Positions 26,136 to 39,008 of a stretch of 64,000 nucleotides of DNA are shown in pieces. Both the position numbers and the translations under genes were made by a program. The stretch comes from Bryum argenteum. Its lineage: Eukaryota > Streptophyta > Bryopsida > Bryales > Bryaceae. The stretch's first letter is position 1. Every line of letters starts with the position of its first letter. The stretch lies in the NCBI GenBank assembly GCA_037043015.1, contig CM073327.1, forward strand, positions 6,058,727-6,122,726, given 5' to 3'. The notes beneath the pieces are model-generated. The model did no database searches. It was given only the letters and a program-made list of their open reading frames with translations, and had not been told where the DNA came from.

Positions 26136-29100
26136 ATGACACAAAGTGCAAAACCTGTTGCGCCTCTGAGCACTATCGGCGAGTGTGAGAAACCTGTTGT
26201 GACTAAGACGGTGTACCCCTTGAGTGGGCTTTTCGCGAATTTACGGTGAAAATCAAAGCCCTGTTGATGGAAGCGATTTCTCAAGTATGCTGCTGTGCTG
26301 CTTTCTGACCTGCAAATCTCTGTTGAATATTTTTGATGCAGAGATGCGTTCAAGGTGGATGAACTCGGTAAGGAGATCGCTACAATTGCACTACCAGCAC
26401 TCATGGCTTTGGCTTCCGACCCTTTTTCCATGTTGGTAGACACTGCATTCATCGGACACTTGGGTACGATTCTGGCTCAAGTGGCTTCATAACTTCTCAA
26501 TCGAGGTCTTGGTCTGTATATCATTTAGCAACCTGATACTCACCAAGCTCAGGTTATGAAAGATTATCATCAGGTGGTATAATTAAGCATCTGATTTTTC
26601 GTTCATATGCAAAATCTAACTGTAGGATTGTATGGTCATGTATTTCCTCCGCACAAACTTGGTTAAAGCTCTGTCAAATGCTATCACTTGAAATATTAGT
26701 TTAAGAAAATCAGCAATGAATTTTGACATTCGGGTTGCATACCTTCTTTCTGAGTTCCTAGCACGGTACTAGCTTCAATGTCCTGCAAGGGTGCTATGTG
26801 ATTCCAGGTCCGGTAGAGCTTGGAGCAGTCGGTGTTTCCATTTCAATCATCAATCTGGTATCGAAGATGTTCAACCTGCCGTTGCTGAACATCACGACCT
26901 CATTCGTTGCTGAGGATGCTTCTAACAACGATGAAGTACTGAAGTCTGCCCCTTCCATCGAGAAAGGGTTTCTTTCACCGGAAGGTTGGCATATGCCGAA
27001 CTTTCTTTGCATAACTTAAGTCATACATCGAACTCAGGTGTGATCTCAGCTCTCATAATTATACTTGTGTCGGTCTTTTGCAGCTTTTAACGAAATTGAG
27101 GAGGATGATATTGAATCTGGAGAATCTGTGGAACTGAATGAAATTCCTCAAAAGCCGAGTCTCCCTTCGGTCTCATCTGCACTAGTTCTCGGGACGGCTC
27201 TCGGTGTGGCAGAAGCTGTGATTCTTATGTACTGCCCAGGGCCGATTCTGACAGCAATGGGTGTCAATGCGGTGGGCCTATGTCACTCTATTTGAGCATT
27301 TCCTCAGCTCATTGTAAAAATTTTGATTCTTTTTTCTTGAACTGATTGGAAAAAGGTCTAAATTGCAGTCGTCGCCAATGCGTCTACCAGCTGCTCAGTT
27401 TCTGAGGTGGAGGGCTGTCGGTGCCCCAGCCGTGGTGGTTGCACTGGCCATCCAAGGTGTATTTCGAGGTTTCAAGGACACTAGAACACCTCTCTATGCC
27501 ACAGGTAAGTCGTTGTTTCAGCTGGTATTAGACATTCATTATATTGATAATAACTTGATGACATCATCTCTGTTTCCACTTACGATCTTGCCGATTGCAG
27601 TGGCAGGAAATATTGTCAACATTATTTTGGACCCCATTCTGATTTTCAACTTGAAGCTTGGTGTGACGGGGGCAGCTGTTTCAAACATCATCTCACAGTA
27701 CGTGGTTTACATATGGTTCAAGTATTTCTAGCTCAAATGATACGGAGAATTCTAAATAATGTGATGTTTCAATGTGGAAGGTACGTGATTTTGGTGTGGC
27801 TACTACGGGTTTTGGCACTCAAAGTTACCATAATGCCTCCTCGTATGGCGGATTTGAGCCTGGGTCGTTTCTTGAAATCAGGTTCGAATGACACAAAGTT
27901 TACCTTTTACTACGTACTGCTTGTACTTTCATGAAACATTCTCAAGCTTATTCTCATGGTGCAGGTGGTTATCTGTTGGCAAGGACCATTGCAATCCTCT
28001 TCGTGATGACGTTGGCAACATCTATGGCTGCGAGACAAGGCATTGTTCAAATGGCTGCTCATCAGATCTGCCTACAAGTTTGGCTAGCGGCGTCCTTGCT
28101 TTCTGATTCAATTGCTTTGGCTGGGCAGGTCCGTGAGTTTACCCTCCTCTTGTTCATGAATTTTTTTCAAAACTAAGCTAATGATAGAAGTTATGGATAT
28201 AATCCATGTTGAATGAAAATCATGTTGCCTATTTTGAAGCTTTGTTTGGCATTGGGTTGATTACAGGCAATAATTGCTACTGCATTTGCTCAGCTAGACC
28301 AAAAGCGTGTCAAGGAGGCCGCTTTCCGCATCCTTCAGGTAATTTTCATAGTCACCATCCTGATCCAACCACACGTTGTTGACGTCCTAGACAAGTTGTA
28401 CTAATAAGATTGATTCATGGCAATGCAGATCGGAGCTGCATTTGGGTTATTCGTAGCCGTTCTTCTGGGAGCAACCATGCCTAGCTTCTCTAGGATTTTC
28501 ACATCAGATGCTAACGTTTTGAGCGTCATCATGGGCCTCATTCCAGTACGCCACACCACTCCTTTCTTTCTTCTTTCTCGTAAACTATTTTGAAAGGAAT
28601 TGTTTTTACAGGCCTGAGTTGTTTCCTAAGGAATCTATGGTTGTTCAATTATGCAGGTAGTTGCTTTCACTCAACCGATCAACTCGTTAGCATTCGTCTT
28701 TGATGGTCTCCACTACGGAGCCTCCGACTTTGCCTACGCTGCTTACTCAATGGTGAGTGCTTAGTCTTTCTCATGCATCTTTCTCATGCATCTTCTAAAT
28801 GAGCTTCTTCTTTTTGATTCTGATCGAAGATTCTTTACTTGCAGATACTCGCTGCTATTCCTTCCGTTGCAGTTCTTCTTGTGTTACCTCATTTTTGGGG
28901 CCTTCCAGCAGTGTGGGCAGGCTTAACTTTTGTTATGAGCCTGCGCTTGGGTGTTGGAATAGCAAGGTACGGCTCTCTTCACCATGCAAGTTCTATGAAA
29001 CTTTGGTGGTTCTATGAAACTCTTTTGTAAGTTTAGAGAGCACTTTGTAGGTAAGTTGAACTTTTTGAGTCTTATCATTTGGTTGTTTTTGTTGATAGGA

Positions 29101-29174
29101 TTGGTACAGCGACGGGGCCATGGGCTATTTTGATGAAAGATAACGTCGAAAAGGATGTGTTCGTCATTGAGTGA
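26136..29174 (+). CDS. DTX/MATE-family multidrug and toxic compound extrusion carrier (AtDTX42/43/45-like clade), 13 coding exons
   Basis: Exons: 26136-26245, 26342-26463, 26808-26984, 27084-27271, 27369-27504, 27601-27697, 27781-27881, 27965-28128, 28267-28338, 28429-28545, 28657-28752, 28845-28966 and 29099-29174. All are GT-AG, and 1,578 nt give 525 aa without a stop. Diagnostic segments are ALPALMALASDPFSMLVDTA in helix 1, VSKMFNLPLLNITTSFVAE, GAPAVVVALAIQGVFRGFKD, LDPILIF and QPINSLAFVFDGLHYGASDF. An acidic loop (residues about 138-160) precedes helix 3, as in the citrate-transporting AtMATE/FRD3 group. MATE carriers export organic substrates in exchange for protons or sodium. Citrate is a possible substrate, but the clade also contains plastid members. 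The start was chosen because exon 1 splices in phase; a longer transit peptide is not evident. Confidence 0.92.
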
Positions 29175-30266
29175 ACACAAACAACAAGCATCCTTACAAT
29201 TGATAGATTATATAGATTATGTTATCTGAGATTTATATTTCATGTTTCTAGAACATAGTTAAGTTGGACGACGTCACCTTCTAAGCTCTGAAGGTTCTAT
29301 CCTCTTGCTTTGAGGGTTGTACCCGGGTTATTATAATGTATATAGGGTATAAGATATCCTACTTCCTCATTCATCCATTGATCTGAGGTTCTTCATGTGA
29401 ACAATTGGATTTGGTGTTGAGTGCAAAGTCATCTAGTTAAAAAAATTAATATTTTACTCATAGTATTCACTATAAGAATTCAACACCCATTTGCTACATT
29501 TGTGTTTTCATATGAGCCATGAAAGCATAAGACATCAATTATAATAAGTATGACAATGGCCTTCAGTGTTGGAAAATTTGAGCCATATTTTAGTACTCTC
29601 CCTCATATTTCACTCAATAAAAAAAGGTTGGAGGATAATGTGCAGGATCTTATTTGGCACCAAGCCTAACAATGACGAGGGAGTAAAAACAAAAAATATC
29701 TTGGTAGTCAAAATATTTTCAGAATTCAATTCAAAGATACTATGCTTTGTAAAAAAGGAAAATTTCAAAAATAAAAATAAAAATAAAAAATTCAGGAGTT
29801 CATTATCAATATGCTACAATTCCATTGACTCCATCCATCCATAGTCATTGACTTCTTCACGAACTGTCAAGAGAACTCAGTTTACATGCTAGACCTTCAC
29901 ATTTTCATGTTTGCCACAAAAATTTACATTTGCTTTGAGTTCATTACAAGTATTGTAACATGATTGCCTTGTTGCCGTGATGAACTTGGATGTTCGGGGT
30001 ATCACGGTTTGTGCAACTTGCACATCCGTTAGTACACTACGGCTCCTAAAAAGCCATGTCCGGACTTGGTTAAGTATCGTTAAGTATGGTGAATTTTCAA
30101 TGGTGGATTTTCAATGTGGAGTAAAATTGTTCAATGTCTCTGCAGTTGAGACAACACTCCATCGCAATGTTTACGTGAACATGCGAAAGTGTTACAGCCG
30201 TAAATCCATCATGATCTACATGATTTGAGCTCGGATCCATTGAAGTAGCACGGCCATGACATTGAA
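29175..30266. repeat. MATE 3' flank followed by the left half of a split dispersed repeat
   Basis: The first 300 bp are probably the 3' UTR. From about 29,570 to 30,180 the sequence matches copy B at 18,400-19,090, including agccatgtccggacttggt. The match fades in the last 90 bp before the target duplication of the 28.2-kb element. The right half of the same repeat resumes beyond 58,481. Confidence 0.7.
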
Positions 30267-30276
30267 GCTTTAATCC
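30267..30276 (+). repeat. Target-site duplication, left copy (10 bp)
   Basis: GCTTTAATCC directly abuts the left end of the 28.2-kb element. The identical 10 bp in the same orientation abut the right end at 58,472-58,481. A length of 10 bp is within the 8-11 bp range produced by MULE transposases. Confidence 0.85.
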
Positions 30277-30289
30277 GGGGAAACCACCG

Positions 30290-30330
30290 GTGTGAGCGTT
30301 GAGCGGTGAGCGGTGAGCGGTGAGCGGTAA
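30290..30330 (+). repeat. Left terminal inverted repeat core (41 bp)
   Basis: GTGTGAGCGTTGAGCGG is followed by three TGAGCGG heptamers and TAA. It is the exact reverse complement of 58,418-58,458, and both lie exactly 13 bp inside the element end. Confidence 0.9.
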
Positions 30331-30339
30331 AGTTTGAGC

Positions 30340-31309
30340 GGTAAGAAATAAAAATTTTCAAAGTTAATGGCCCTATTACCATGGAATGGGTGAGTCTGAA
30401 ATTTCAAGATTGTTTTTTTTAGGCATAAAAGTACCCAAAACCGTGGATATTGGTCCTAAATCCAAATATTTGATTGGTATTGGGGTCATACAATATTTCA
30501 TAAATTATCCACATTTACAAGTTTAAATAAACGTTAATTTAATTATGGGCTAGCATCATCATGTATTATCAATACAATTCAAATCATATACAAAATCTAT
30601 ACCCCCACTTGTGGCTTGCCTATAGATAATCAATAAGTTTATTTTGACGATCTTAATACTTGCAGATTAATTAGGGCTGACATCATCAATTTCCTATTAC
30701 ACTTGTCACAATTATATGTAAATGCTTCGGATTATATAATCTAAAATTTATAACTAGAGGTCGTCTTTCGGTCTCTCCTTGTAAGGTGTACAGAAAGACA
30801 TTCACGTGGCATTGTAGTGGTCCGAGTTCGATTCTCCTCGGTCTCGTTTGAGCGTTGCAGTGCGTCCTAAAACAGCTATCCTGAGCTATACAAATACTAG
30901 ACTATAGCCCCATCCGACATTGGCAAGATTCAATCACTCCAATGGAAAAAAAAGAAAAGAAAAAGAAAACAACAACCTTTTAAAACTTTCAGTCTGCATT
31001 GAGTTCAGAACTTAAACATTTAGATATACCTATGCATTGAAATTAGAGTTGAAGAAGTTACATCAAAATTAGGGCTGACGTCACCATTAAATACAAGTAT
31101 GGCTTTATATTGAATTGTAACAAGATACTCAGAGTAATATTTGAAGCACTTTGTGTAGGTTAATCTATAAACGATAATCACGAGAAATAAAAATATAAAA
31201 CCATATATATTAAAAAACGCATATAGATAGTATATAAGTAATAGATCATGGTAAACTACGAATGTATGGCGCTACCATATCCAGTACCAATACGAAAACA
31301 AATCACACA
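30340..31309. other. Left subterminal region of the element, non-coding, with a possible SINE-like B box
   Basis: AT-rich, no gene. At about 30,760-30,850 a tRNA-like segment carries a Pol III B-box core (GAGTTCGATTC) and an upstream GTGGCATTGTAGTGG, but no paired acceptor stem. This suggests a decayed SINE, with low confidence. Confidence 0.4.
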
Positions 31310-33952
31310 CTAGGCTGAAGGTGTGGAACCATTAAAGTGCTGATCACACTGTTCAGCCTCGAAGTCAATAAACTTAAGCACACTATTGCTATAACGTCGA
31401 CGCGGAGTGTCAGACAAAATGGGAGATGGAGCTTGAACAAACTCTTGAGCAAGACGCTCAGCGTACGATGGTAGAGTGAATTTTGATGGAGGGCTATTGT
31501 AGAGATGAGCGTTGCGAGTCAATTGCTCTTTCAGACCTGCGATCCTAAAAGTACAAAGAAAGTCAATATTACCGACTTCTGAGTATGTATTTTTAAATAT
31601 AGAAATAATATAAAAGATGGTATTACGCACCAATGAACTTTCGTGGCTTCTTTACGACCGGTTCGTCAGAGTCATAATCAGCGGGAGGGATTGATTCTCC
31701 ACTCTCTTCATCACCTGGAGGACCATTCTTGTAATCCGCTAGAAGACCATCAAAGATCTCTTCGTCTGGCTCCATAGCAATGAGGTGTCGGTTGGAGCGC
31801 GCGCAAGCAATCACAGATGCACCTACAAAATCAGATACTTACGTTAGAAATGCAAAAAGTATAAACAAATTCCAATAAAGAGTTCACAAAAACATTACCT
31901 GTACTTGCGCTCCAGTCGAAGACTATACCCCCCTCGTCGGTGAGACAATCGACAAAACATTGAATGAAGGAGGGGTCCTTCTCTCGTGAGCCTCGCCAAG
32001 GCGTACCGTCCGGACGGTAACGCAAGGTTTCTTTCACTGCAAAGTTAGAGAGGGAGTCTTCTTCATCAGGTACGATTGCCACACCTACATATTCGTGTGC
32101 CACTTCCCGAGTTTCGAACTTCGGAAAAAAGTCTTTACGAACATAGATTTTGATATGGAAGCAATGAGTCTGCAAAAAACAAGTACAGACAGATTAATAT
32201 AGATGCATAGAAGGCAATAACCATGAATTGTGAAATTGGAAACCAGAATCTAATTCGTACCTCTATCGGTTTGGGTACGGTAGAGGCCATAGGCAGCGGA
32301 TTATATCCCCACCAGTCTCGAACAAGACGAAAACTATAAGTATGCGACTCAGAATCGAGAGCACGCTCGATTTTACGACACTTTGGATGCATCACAAGAA
32401 TGGCTCCAACGTCTGTCAAATGATATGCCGCAAATACAAAGAGGCTCTCAAAGTAGGTTTTGTCTCGCCGGTTCCAGGATGGAATTTCTGTTGGAGACAC
32501 ACCCGGTACGGGCAAGTTCTCGGGAGCATCTGCAAAAATGAGATCAATTCCCGGATGCTTGGGCTGATACTCCATCGCCGAACACGGATACTTACGGTCC
32601 TTGCCAATCTGAGATACAAGTGAAAAATTAGTTAGTCGCTAATAGATTCATTAGTACAAAATGTAATTAGAGATATTATAATTGACAAATGTGTGAAATA
32701 ATACCTTCTTGATGTGCTCAACGATATCAAAGATTTGCGAATCCCAATTTCCTGTCTTCGATGAGTGATGGACCAAATCTCCAATGTTTCCCTTCTCGAG
32801 GTACATTGGTAGAGTCACCGATATTTTAGACGAGGAGCTGCTACCAATATGAGTGGGTTTTGGAAGAGGGCGTCTGGCGAATACCGGTTGACTGCGGCGA
32901 CGTGGTGACTGTTGGGAGTGTTCAACAGTGAATGATTGAGGCGGAGACTCAACATTCGTAAGTCCACCCGTAGAAAGTTGAGTCAGTCTTGCACCGCGAC
33001 GAATGGCATTGTTTGTCGCTCCCTCTGACGCCTGAGTCAAGTCAGCATCTTCGGGCCCTGCAACGTTTTCTGGAGGAGGAGCAATATCTTCGGAATCCTC
33101 GTCAAGTTGAACAACATGCTGTGCAATAGCGTTGCGGCGCTTCCTGTTTCCACGAGACTTGAGCACTGCAGCTGCTGATGAAGAAGAAGAAATTGGTTCA
33201 GACGCGACTGGTAGAATAGATAGGTCGTCATCGTCATCGTCGTCAATCTCCATCGGTTCGCCGCCAGCTGGGTTTGAAGGGAGATTTCGAAGAAGATGCT
33301 TCTCCTCCTTGTGCACGTAGTTGTCGTCGCACTCGAGGAACCATCTACCGGTTGACAAATGAGAGTTTGGAAACCGCTCTTGTTGGGCTGAGGAGAAATA
33401 GCTGCGGGGATCATTTGTGACTGAGACGTCCTCGAACTCCATTGGAATGGAGAACGAAGCTAATGCTCCCTTGGCAACGAGCTCTTGTTTTAAGTACCTT
33501 CAAAAAAAAAAAAAAATTGAATTGTGAAAATTGAACAAATTGTATCGATTTTATTAATATAGAATACGAAATCAGAAACTTACCGGAATAAAAGCCGTTT
33601 AATTGTAACTTTGCCTCCGGTAATCTTTTGAAGATCTGAGCCTTTGCTGAATCTTGGGCTTGCATTCGGACCAAGATAGTTGTTGAATGCCTTGTCCCAT
33701 AAGAGCAATCTCCACTTCTCCACATACGATGTTGGCTTTAGAACAACACTAGACCACTCGATGTTGAGGTTTTCGTTGTCGATCAGGTTTTGCAATTCAC
33801 TTTCAAGTGATTGCTCAAGCTGTGAAAAACGGAAACATGTCAACTATCAAAATAGCAAATAAACACTAACTTTGAAATCATGTATCGAAAAACAATTAAT
33901 TACGGGTGAGTGCATGGTTGAGTGGACCAAAGGCGGCATAGGCTCCCTCCAT
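31310..33952 (-). CDS. Beta-class (permuted) DNA N4/N6-methyltransferase-like protein, about 705 aa
   Basis: Minus-strand exons in transcript order: a likely first exon from ATG 33,952 to about 33,905 (donor uncertain), then 33819-33584, 33497-32705, 32608-32261, 32169-31899, 31822-31631 and 31536-31310 (stop). Junctions from the second exon on are GT-AG and phase-consistent. The N-terminal half is low complexity, with an acidic run of seven aspartates and serine runs. The C-terminal half has the order expected for beta-class amino-methyltransferases: motif IV-like DLIFADAPE at about 32,519-32,545, a helix-rich middle, then DEGGIVFDWSASTG (motif X/I) and ACARSNRHLIAMEPD (motif II region). The catalytic tetrapeptide is DAPE instead of DPPY/W, and motif I is DWSASTG instead of DPFxGSG, so activity is uncertain. 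Membership in the Rossmann methyltransferase fold is likely; the substrate is inferred. Confidence 0.75.
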
Positions 33953-34345
33953 AGAACTCACTAATTTACTGCCATAGTATTAAAAGCCATTGTGAGTTGT
34001 CAGGGCACTCACAGCCGTTGATGAGATCGGGCAAGCTGGACGGTCGAGATGCCCGTACGGGGTGTCAGATCGCGCCGCCGGAGGGGGTATGTGGGCCGTG
34101 GGATTGACCCCAACGGGCCAGATCATCGGAGGGGGGGAGCGCCCGAGGCCGTCGATGGGTTTGCAGGCAATCTCGCGGCAGGGAGACTTCGTCTCTCCCG
34201 CCACCTCCTAGCCGCTTCTTCTCCTCGCCGGAGCTCTTCCGTTGCTCATGATTGTGTATTTTTGGCATGTGTGCTGGACTGTAGTCAAGTGCTTGGATAC
34301 GCTCACGTGGGTATGCGCGACTAGGGTTACTCGAGTGTTTTCAGA

Positions 34346-35880
34346 ACAATGTCGACTACGAGAGAGAGGCCAAAGAGCGATTGTTGGAGGAGCCGGATTG
34401 TAAACCCGTGAGGAAGAAGGTGAAGGTCGAAGGAGGATCATCAGGAGCGTGGGTTGATCCGTTGTATGCTTTGCGACCCCTCGATTACATGGGATAGAGA
34501 AAGCACGCTGAAGCGCGACTACTTTGAAAAGAATTTCGGTTTGTGCAACGAGGGCTTTGCACCGAAGCGGCTTCGATTTGGCGTGCACTTGGACGAGGCA
34601 GACGTAGAGAGCTTATTTGGGCCGAAAGTTAACGCCAATGGGTACCATTATTCGATGTCTCAAACACGTCGCTGCGGAGAGAGTTGAGAAGTGTTGGATG
34701 ATCACCCACCAAATGCACTTTTGTTGTTCCAAACTCAAGGTTGATCAACGTTGCCGAAGCAAAGGGTCACGCGTACGAGACTGTGAAGGGAAAGAAAACA
34801 AACTGGTGCCTCCACGCTGAGTGGACCTGTCGTGAGCAGCTGCGCAGGCACAACTTGGAGAAAGACGCGGCCCAGAAGGAGAAGAAGGCTGGTTCTGCCG
34901 AGAAAAAGCCTGGGGAGAGCGTCACAATTACTGACGGAGGGGAGGGAGGTCCATCGCCCATTGCCTTGCCGATCAGTAGTGGGGTTGGGGGGTTCGAGCA
35001 CAAGGTAGATTACCCCAGGATGACGATTGGGGAGTGGCAAGAGTATCTCTCACTCTTAGAAAGAGAGGCGCCCTCGTTGGAGGCATTGGTGAAGGTTTGT
35101 GCAGAGAGAAGGGACGCTGCGAAGTTGGAGCTCGTCAAGGTGTCGACCCAATCTGAGTATGGGCGGTCTCTTCTTGTTGCTGCAGAGGCTCGACTTCGAT
35201 CGTTGGAGTCCGAGGTCGAAGCAGCTGATGTGAGATTGGCGGCGGTGAAGTCTGCAGCCGCCGAGAACCCTAGTGCTCCAGAGTCGGCAACTGCCCTTGC
35301 AGTGGCTGAGGAAGGGGTTGGAGAGGCGCAGCGCAAGGCTGCTGCTCAGGCAGGGGTGATTGATCAGATGCGAACTCTCTTTGGATCAGGAGAGTCCGGA
35401 TTTGAAGAAGCAAACTCGAAATTTAAGCTTGCTGAAGAAGCTTACACGAGCACATCCTCGAAGCAGGACTTGTGGAGATGCCACAGACTTGTCCTCCTTG
35501 GTCAACTGAAAGCTATGAAAGCAGGTTTAGGGCGCCCAGCTTGCTTTCCAACACCATTACCGTATGTGTATTTTGATTGTGATCAATCTGCTGTAGATTC
35601 AGTAGTGGTTGCAGTATCTGCTTGCCCGTTTTGTGCTAGAGGATTTGATCCCTCTTGGGATTGCAAATTTGCCAGCTGCCGACATGCCTATCATTCCTGG
35701 TGTGCATATTCTCACTTTTCTAGCTCCACAAAGTGTGTGTTGAAGGATTGCAATCAGGAGATGCACGAAGACTGGTGGGCATTGGCAGGGATCAAAAAAC
35801 CCTGTGGAGACAAGGGCAAAGGTGAATTGCAAGGCTTCTGGGAGACATGCGAGAATGCAAGCAACCCCAATCCAGGTTTG
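34346..35880 (+). pseudogene. Broken coiled-coil protein gene with N-terminal Cys finger and C-terminal RING-like zinc finger
   Basis: Three reading-frame pieces on the plus strand join into one protein only if breaks are bridged. A basic piece begins after a possible acceptor at 34,345. It shifts frame at about 34,452 into RCMLCDPSITWDRESTLKRD, meets a stop at about 34,685, and shifts again at about 34,740 into a long open frame to about 35,880. The long frame (about 380 aa) starts LINVAEAKGHAYETVKG, has a charged coiled coil at about 35,030-35,470, and ends in a Cys/His cluster at about 35,620-35,760 (CPFC, CKFASCRHAYHSWC, KCVLKDC). That spacing resembles a RING or related treble-clef finger. 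A frame at 37,094-37,304 with RKSWPVESKRR and PKRKRVRK could be a basic last exon. Breaks could be real decay or uncorrected indels. Confidence 0.6.
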
Positions 35881-35929
35881 TATCGAATTTTTTGGTTGCT
35901 CGAATTTTTTGGTTGCTGTTGGTTTGAAT

Positions 35930-36890
35930 GAATGAGGTAGCTGCTGCTGGATTGAATGAATGAGGTAGCTGCTGCAGGTTCGAATCGAGTTTCTGCTTGT
36001 TAAGGTAGCTGCTACTGCTGGTTTAGTCTCTTTAGGGTTCAGGGTTTAACAATGTGTTTGGATTCAGGCTTTAACAAGCTTTAGGGTTCAGGGTTTAGCA
36101 ATGCCTTACAGTTCATGGTTTAACATGGCTTCAGGGTTCAGGGTTTAAGAGTAGTACTAGTGGGAAATACACAAGGTATTGGTACTAGATGTTCACTAGT
36201 AGTTCAGTGGGACTCAAATTAAGACTGAATCTTCACAAGGTGTCACTAGATGTTTGTAGGAACAACCAAGGCCTCACTAGGTGTCACTGGATTTGAGAAA
36301 GGTGTCCACATAGGTTTCCCATGGATGTTGGTTTTTCATGAGGTGTCACTAGATGTCTGCAGCAGTCATAGAATCCTCACTAGTTCTCACTAGATTTCAC
36401 ATGGATACTAGATTTTCATAAGGTGCCATTGGAATTTCATGAGGTGTCACTAGTTGTCCGCAGCAGTCATAGAATCTTCACTAGTTCTCACTGGATTTTC
36501 ACATGGATATTGGATTTGCATAAGGTGCCACTGGAATTTCATAAGGCGTCACTAGATGTCTGCAGCAATCCATATAACTTTAGAAGTTCTCACTTCATGT
36601 TTGCAGTTGTCCATACAGGTTCAGAAGTTGTCACTAGATGTTTGCAGGTGTCCATTTAGCTTCATAAGTTTTGTCCAGATGTTTGCAGGTGTCCATATAG
36701 TTTCATAGATTCTCTCTAGATGTTTGCAGGTGTCCACATAGCTTGAAGCTGCCAGTAGAGGTTTGGAGGTGTCCATATAGCTTCATAATCTGCCACTAGA
36801 TGTTTGTAGTCATCCATAGGTGTCAATACTTGTTTGCAAAAGTCAATACTTGTTTGCAAAAGTCATTGGGTGTCACTAGGTAGTTATCAG
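35930..36890. repeat. Degenerate tandem repeats downstream of the RING-like gene
   Basis: About 35,930-36,000 holds repeats of gaatgaatgaggtagctgctg. About 36,030-36,150 holds repeats of ttcagggttta type. From about 36,180 to 36,880 the strings tcactagatgtttgcaggtg and tccatatagcttcataagtt recur every 50-60 bp with many changes. No gene is seen. Confidence 0.7.
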
Positions 36891-37729
36891 TTTCAATTTT
36901 TTGGAGATGCCATTGTACAATCCGTGAGCAATTACTAACAGCTCCTTTGGAATCAATTGGAAGCAAATGGTAGTATTGTATGTCACTTTCAATGCTAACG
37001 GTTTCTCTAACTCCAATTGTGATTTTCTTGTATTGAAAGTCACGACTTCTAGGTCATATTCGACGGTGGGGATATGTCCACGTTCCAACACAGCTTAGTC
37101 CATCGATTGGAAGTCTTCGTACCGCCTTGACGCTCACCTTGGAATCAAAGGATGGTCTTCAAAGGGTGCTCAAGATTCTAGGAAGGAAGTCCTGGCCAGT
37201 GGAGAGCAAACGGCGTTTAGAGTCTCCAAATCAAGCGTCCCCAAAGCGTAAGAGGGTGCGTAAGACTGGATCGGAATTTGATAAGGTTCATGCGGGTTCA
37301 CCCTGATTTTGCATGAAAATGCTTCAAAAGAGCATATTGACATGTTGGTCTGAAAATGACGTTATTCAGGTTGCGGCAAAAAGAAAAAAAAAAATGGGAG
37401 CTGCAAAAAAGACTCCCATGGATGCTCATGAGGGACGATGGCCGGTGCGCAAGTTAGTGGACGACTTGCCTCGAGGCAGTGAAGATGATGATGTAATTAG
37501 TAACAGTGTATCAGAGATGACGACTCGGAAGAAGGAGGGGACGTCGATCTGAGATCTTGAAGGGGTGAAGATTCCCCTACACCCAAGAAAACGCAAAAAC
37601 GGGGTAAGTTGAAGAAGGACATGAAGGGGAAGGCTCCGGTGCAAAAGCGAACAAGCATGTCTAGGGTGACACGATCGGGGTCCAAAGAAGAAGCCCAAAT
37701 CTAAGTAGATTCCGCTTTAGTGAACCTTT

Positions 37730-38540
37730 GAAACATTATACCCCTTTTGTCCATACTGTTTTGGACTTGAGCACTTATATATCCCTTTTGTCTATACTTT
37801 GTTACTCAACTACATTGCGAACTTAAATCTTCGCTTGGTTGTAGAGTTGGATTGTTTTGCTCATAATCGAGTTGCAACCGAGGCTTCTTATCGGAAGTTT
37901 TACGAGGCTTATCGTATTGTACATACAGATTGCTATTGAGAAATGAAACTTTGTATACACATTTGCTCTTGTGAAATGAAACTTGGAAGCTTTCGGTTTT
38001 GTAAATGCTTGTGTTTCACGTTACACCCAAATAGATTCTGTATTGGCAAGCTAATCTTGTGAAATGAAACTTGGAAGCTTTCGTTTTGTAAATGCTTATG
38101 TTTCACGTTACACCCAAAGATTCTGTATTGACAAGCTAATTTTGTATACGGAGAGAAGGTAGAAATCAATCCTTCTTAAAGTAAGACATACTCAATTAAC
38201 CCTTAAAGGTCATTTCCTAGATTGACGCACAAGGGTTAAAAGAAGAATAGAGCCAAGTATAAATCCTTTCAATAGTCAAGACATAATGATATATCAAAAT
38301 AAGGGTAAATCCTTTTCAAAAGTCAAGACATAATAAGTAAAAACTTAAGTATAAATCCTTTTTAAAAGTCAAGACATAGTGATGTAATAAAATAAGTGAG
38401 AACTTAAGTATAAATCCATTTCAAAAGTCAAGACATAATGATGTAATAAAATAAGTGAAAACTCAAGTATAAATCCTTCCAAAAGTAAGACATAATGACA
38501 TAAAAAAGAAGAGAAAATTCAAGTATCAATCCTTTCAAGA
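37730..38540. repeat. Two tandem repeat tracts: 88-bp duplication and 59-bp array
   Basis: Copies of an 88-bp unit start at 37,968 and 38,056 (cttgtgaaatgaaacttgga). From about 38,254 to 38,530 a unit of about 59 bp (aagtataaatcctttcaaaa, then gtcaagacataatgatg) is repeated about five to six times. Non-coding. Confidence 0.85.
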
Positions 38541-39008
38541 CATAAATCGCTCATCCAAATGGTGATTTGAAATGTGAAATTCAACTCCAAAATAGTTTTG
38601 GCTAACCCTCAACAATGTATCAACTTCTATGTCAATTTTTTTGGTGCCTTGCCCAATCGCCCCTTGTGTACTTTGTGTCTTTGCAAAAAGGGGTCTTCAT
38701 CATTGTTACTCCATTCCATGTAAATAACTAAGTTGCAAACGCTCATACTAAATTTTAGTGACTCATTTCTCTTTCAAATTGGCTTCATGCAGACTTTTTT
38801 CTAAAAGGAGTACAAATGGTAGTTGTAATACAAAACTTAACATAGTGACTCTAAGTGAAGAGCTAAGTGACTCTAAGTGAAGTGAAGTTCTAAGTATCCA
38901 TTTTGAATCTATATTGGAGGGTCCCGCACGAGGCGAGACCCAAAAAAATGGTGCCCTGCCATAACAAAAGTCTTAGGCAGGGCATGATGGAGATAACTGC
39001 AAATACAG

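Noticed and set aside
36030..36150. Telomere-like TTTAGGG strings
   Set aside because: Only scattered motifs within longer tttagggttcagggttta repeats, not a telomeric array.
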